A DNA stretch of 9,490 bases, taken from positions 1 through 9,490 of the forward strand of contig CAJWZY010000062.1 of assembly GCA_913050545.1 (NCBI GenBank), read 5' to 3'. Positions 7,497-9,490 of this stretch are shown piece by piece (the first letter of the stretch is position 1; each line of letters opens with the position of its first letter). The translations under genes and the position numbers were made by a program. Source of the stretch: an uncultured bacterium (GTDB lineage Bacteria > Planctomycetota > UBA8108). The notes beneath the pieces were generated by a model. That model was not told where the DNA came from. It saw nothing but the letters and a program-made list of their open reading frames with translations, and made no database searches.

Positions 7497-7910
7497 ATGC
7501 AATACAGACAGTTTACCGTTCTCGCGCTTCTGCTGGTGGCCGCGACGGGTTGTGGTGGAGATTCCAGTGATCCTGTTTCCGGTGGTGGGGCTGCGGGGGC
7601 CGGGGAATTCAGCTCTCTCCTTGAGCCCGGCTATACAGTGGAAAAGCTAGCTGGCGATCTTGGCGATGCCAGTGCGCAGGCTGTAAAGGCACAGAAGCAA
7701 CGTCTCGAGGCTGCGATTGCCGGTTCCAGGGAGCAGGTTGGCAGGCTCCAGCTCGAAGTGCAGCGGTTTTCAGCCGATGCACTTCTTTCCAGTGAGGCCA
7801 GGGCGACCAGGGATGCCCTGGAGTCCCGCAGGGGCGAGCTGTCGCTCCTTGAGAGCAAGCTGGCTGCGGTCTTGAAACATATCGGGCTGCAGGAGGCTTC
7901 GGGAAAGTAG
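7497..7910 (+). CDS. Small putative outer-membrane lipoprotein with coiled-coil-like body
   Basis: A 137-residue protein I do not recognise as a named family. The N-terminus is a lipoprotein signal: Arg4, hydrophobic stretch 6-16, then AATGC with lipidated Cys19. Gly at +2 (no Asp) would favour outer-membrane sorting under the E. coli Lol rule. A Gly/Ser-rich linker (about 20-39) follows. From about 55 to the end the sequence is rich in Ala, Leu, Glu, Gln, Lys and Arg with heptad-like Leu spacing and no Cys, suggesting one or two long helices forming a coiled coil. The ATG at 7497 has GGGGG at 7485-7489, 7 bases upstream. It has its own leader and is convergent with truB, stop codons 2 bases apart. 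A role in envelope structure is a guess; the body shows no catalytic motif. Confidence 0.8.
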   Translation: MQYRQFTVLALLLVAATGCGGDSSDPVSGGGAAGAGEFSSLLEPGYTVEKLAGDLGDASAQAVKAQKQRLEAAIAGSREQVGRLQLEVQRFSADALLSSEARATRDALESRRGELSLLESKLAAVLKHIGLQEASGK

Positions 7911-7912
7911 CT

Positions 7913-8821
7913 TCAGCTGTCGGCCGGGAATACCTTCTTCGGGTTCCACCTGTTGGGCCCCCCAGGGACCAGGATCGCCACCAGCCTGCCGCCGGAGGTC
8001 CAGGCGCCAAGGGTTTCGGGTTTCCCCTCAACCTCAAGCTCCAGCGTCTGCCCGTGGCTGAGCAGGCTGGCCTGGTGGTCAGAGATGGTTACCTTCGGCA
8101 TGTCCGGGAGCACCTGGGACAGGGGATGGATGTGCTTATCGAGCAGAGAGCTCGCGGCGGCCTCCTCGAGCTCCTCCAGGCTTACGCTGTCTTCAATCTT
8201 CCAGGATCCGCTCGAGGTCCTGGAAAGGGATTCCAGGTAGCCTCCTGTTTCGAGGGCTGCGCCGAGGTCATGGGCAACCGAGCGGACATAGGTTCCTGAC
8301 TGGCATACGATGTGGAAGTCGAGGCGGGGGCATTCCCACTCCAGGAGCTCAAAGGAGTCGATCCGGATCCTGCGGGCAGGAAGCTCGACGCTTTTGCCTT
8401 TGCGTGCAAGCTTGTAGGAGGGCACCCCGTCGCGCTTGATGGCGGAATAGGCGGGTGGGACCTGTTCGATCTCACCGATGAAATCTGTCATGGCGCTCTC
8501 GACCATCCTGCGCTCCAGGTGTGCTGTGTCGGCCTCGCCCGTTGTTTTACCTTCGCGGTCATAGGTGTCGGTGCTTCTGCCGAGCACGATGGATCCCTGG
8601 TAGGTCTTGATTCCCGGGACGAGGTATTCGACAAGCCGTGTGGCCTGCCCGGCGCATACCAGCAGGATCCCCGTGGCGGCAGGATCGAGTGTGCCGGCAT
8701 GGCCGACCCGCTTCTGCCCGAGGATCCTGCGCACCCTGTTCACGACATCGTGCGAGGTGATTCCTGCCGGCTTGTTGATGTTGAGGAGGCCGTTGTGTGG
8801 GCTGTTCGATTTCGAGGGCAT
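7913..8821 (-). CDS. truB: tRNA pseudouridine(55) synthase
   Basis: A 302-residue cytosolic enzyme that isomerises U55 in the T-loop of tRNAs to pseudouridine. The N-terminus has GLLNINKPAGITSHDVV, then RVGHAGTLDPAATG with catalytic Asp46, the hallmark of the TruB family. The middle has PPAYSAIKRDGVPSYKLARKGKSVELPAR and CQSGTYVRSVAHDLG, and the last 60 or so residues form a small PUA-like C-terminal domain (HGQTLELE, LVAILVPGG). Length matches the family. The only ATG is at 8821; no Shine-Dalgarno site is visible before it, but a short upstream frame ends one base before it. The usual neighbours rbfA and rpsO are absent: downstream is the convergent lipoprotein gene and upstream a stub of an exporter. 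Identification is secure. Confidence 0.97.
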   Translation of the reverse strand: MPSKSNSPHNGLLNINKPAGITSHDVVNRVRRILGQKRVGHAGTLDPAATGILLVCAGQATRLVEYLVPGIKTYQGSIVLGRSTDTYDREGKTTGEADTAHLERRMVESAMTDFIGEIEQVPPAYSAIKRDGVPSYKLARKGKSVELPARRIRIDSFELLEWECPRLDFHIVCQSGTYVRSVAHDLGAALETGGYLESLSRTSSGSWKIEDSVSLEELEEAAASSLLDKHIHPLSQVLPDMPKVTISDHQASLLSHGQTLELEVEGKPETLGAWTSGGRLVAILVPGGPNRWNPKKVFPADS

Positions 8822-8822
8822 A

Positions 8823-8876
8823 TTAAGCGCGGTCGTTTTTTCGTCTCTGCTGCCGGCGGTAAAGCATTTCTTTCAC
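8823..8876 (-). CDS. Possible 17-codon leader ORF abutting truB
   Basis: A minus-strand frame GTG to TAA encoding a very basic 17-residue peptide (VKEMLYRRQQRRKNDRA). CAGGGA lies 6 bases before the GTG, and the stop is one base before the truB ATG, which itself has no ribosome binding site. This spacing would suit translational coupling. It begins 13 bases after the stop of the exporter stub. The ORF is short enough to be chance; no homology is recognised. Confidence 0.22.
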   Translation of the reverse strand: MKEMLYRRQQRRKNDRA

Positions 8877-8889
8877 GGTGGTCCCTGTC

Positions 8890-8988
8890 TCAGAATCGCA
8901 GCAGGCGCAGGCGCGCCAGGGCCGGCAACAGCAGCAGGTCGGCCAGCAAGGCGACAGTGACGAAGAATAAACCCTCACGGGTGAATTC
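8890..8988 (-). pseudogene. C-terminal stub of an RND/MMPL-type exporter
   Basis: In the minus strand, 32 codons between a TGA at 8989-8991 and a TGA at 8890-8892 read as a hydrophobic helix with VALLADLLLLPALARL and a basic end (RLRLLRF). This closely resembles the last transmembrane helix and cytoplasmic end of MMPL/RND-superfamily exporters, which commonly finish with ALLADLLLLPALL. Codon-level GC is high like truB, so it belongs to the host side. No start codon or upstream exporter sequence is found: the in-frame sequence before it is stopped and unlike an exporter in any minus-strand frame. I read it as the remnant of a gene whose 5' part was removed at the junction near 8989. It is close to truB on the same strand, so an exporter-truB transcript may have existed. 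A chance frame is possible given the short length. Confidence 0.5.
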
Positions 8989-9163
8989 TCAGGGTGGCAA
9001 CGCTCGATTCTGATTCATTGCAGCTGTTCCAGTTGCCAATGCGCACCAGCCTGTCAACATCGGTTAATCCCTGCCGGTGCTGATTGTTAAGTAGATAGGT
9101 TGTGAATCAAGTCGGTATAAGATATTCTGTGTCCTAAGGCGGTTAGCTGAAAAAATGTAGCTC
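8989..9163. other. Gene-free junction segment, intermediate GC
   Basis: Between the exporter stub and the AT-rich frame there is no intact gene. All three plus-strand frames are closed by stops within about 20 bases before 9164 (9144-9146, 9148-9150, 9158-9160). An imperfect inverted repeat (GCACCAGC 9043-9050, GCCGGTGC 9073-9080, 7 of 8 paired, 22-base loop) is present but has no T-tract. No insertion sequence, tRNA or direct repeat is visible. GC over 9001-9240 is about 43% by hand count. Confidence 0.5.
9100..9128 (+). promoter_or_regulatory. Weak candidate promoter before the AT-rich gene
   Basis: TTGTGA (9100-9105) and TATTCT (9123-9128) are 17 bases apart, each 4 of 6 to the sigma70 consensus. 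A start near 9135 would precede the ATG at 9164. A stray TATAAG at 9116-9121 has no properly spaced -35. Confidence 0.25.
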
Positions 9164-9490
9164 ATGGGTAATTCGTTCTTTTTATTCCGCCAGATCACCT
9201 TAGTTGCTGTGTTATCAACTTTTTACTTTTCGAGCGTTTCTGCGGCTGAAAACATCAATTCTATAAACTCAAAATATTTTGGCTTTTACTATTTTCCAAA
9301 TAATATTTTTATAAAATTTATTTTTCCAACTTTCTGTATAATTGTATTATTAAATGCATTTAATTTTACAGATGGTATAAATGGTCTTGCTTCTTTTATT
9401 GGCTTAAGCTGGTTTTTATATTTATTTATAAAATTACCTATTTTATTTGATGCATATATTTTCTTTGTAATATTTTTAGTATTTTTTTTA
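9164..9490 (+). CDS. MraY/WecA-family sugar-1-phosphate transferase fragment, N-terminally short and cut by window edge
   Basis: An open frame of 109 codons running off the right edge. Residues 64-76 read NAFNFTDGINGLA, the conserved cytoplasmic loop of the GT4 family (MraY, WecA, WbpL, TagO), which transfers a sugar phosphate onto undecaprenyl phosphate at the inner membrane. Asp70 matches the conserved Mg/catalytic-region Asp (Asp156 of E. coli WecA); the second Asp of WecA (DGIDG) is Asn73 here. Flanking segments 48-63 and 78-109 are strongly hydrophobic, as expected for the membrane helices. In family members this loop follows about 150 or more residues including the DD motif; here only 63 precede it and no DD is present. 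An in-frame TAG lies six bases before the ATG, which also has no ribosome binding site. The gene is therefore probably 5'-truncated or a remnant. GC is about 40% in the first 28 codons and below 20% after. Confidence 0.7.
   Translation, partial: MGNSFFLFRQITLVAVLSTFYFSSVSAAENINSINSKYFGFYYFPNNIFIKFIFPTFCIIVLLNAFNFTDGINGLASFIGLSWFLYLFIKLPILFDAYIFFVIFLVFFL

Noticed and set aside
9043..9080. Imperfect inverted repeat in the junction segment
   Set aside because: Arms have a mismatch, the loop is 22 bases and no T-tract follows; too weak for a terminator or transposon end.
9155..9180. tRNA-like D-arm (GTAGCTCATGGGTA)
   Set aside because: No matching GAGC for a D-stem, no anticodon arm and no T-arm follow, so it is not a tRNA or a tRNA-end attachment site.
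1..9490. CRISPR array, insertion sequence, phage or toxin-antitoxin genes
   Set aside because: No spaced direct repeats, transposase motifs or small paired genes were found in reading the window.

Overview
The window is a piece of a GC-rich (about 60% by eye) Gram-negative chromosome, most likely a proteobacterium. This rests on a cell-envelope pair (bacterial alpha-2-macroglobulin plus penicillin-binding protein 1C), a lipoprotein signal, and the high GC of all full-length genes. I cannot name the genus. At the right edge the composition falls to about 43% GC (9001-9240) and then about 20% GC (9241-9490, hand count).

Layout: (1) 1-5019 (+): the 3' part of an alpha-2-macroglobulin gene with an intact CLEQ thioester motif, followed after one base by a complete pbpC. 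The two form the well-known yfhM-pbpC periplasmic defence/repair pair. (2) 5020-5127: a GC-rich hairpin with a T-rich tail that looks like the operon terminator. A perfect TATAAT lies in its loop and probably serves the next gene. (3) 5128-6060 (+): an NAD-dependent nucleotide-sugar epimerase of the short GalE type. (4) 6076-7278 (-): a PLP-dependent Cys/Met-metabolism (trans-sulfuration family) enzyme, convergent with the epimerase. (5) 7279-7496: a divergent control region with candidate promoters on both strands, a perfect 8-bp dyad and a leader hairpin. (6) 7497-7910 (+): a small lipoprotein with a helical, coiled-coil-like body. (7) 7913-8821 (-): truB, convergent with the lipoprotein gene and separated from it by 2 bases. 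(8) 8822-9163: no intact known gene. On the minus strand it holds a possible 17-codon ORF abutting truB and a 32-codon stub that reads like the C-terminal end of an RND/MMPL exporter. (9) 9164-9490 (+), running off the window: a very AT-rich membrane-protein frame carrying the N-x-x-N-F-x-D-G signature of the MraY/WecA polyprenyl-phosphate sugar-1-phosphate transferase family, without the N-terminal part and the DD motif.

The envelope genes on the left make chemical sense together: A2M traps proteases and PBP1C works on peptidoglycan in the same compartment. The remaining intact genes are housekeeping or metabolic and look independent. The part most worth attention is the right edge. Two divergent genes each appear to lack their 5' end, on either side of a GC step from about 60% to about 20%. 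This looks like the boundary of a horizontally acquired surface-polysaccharide locus, or possibly an assembly join. I found no convincing wholly new system in the window.
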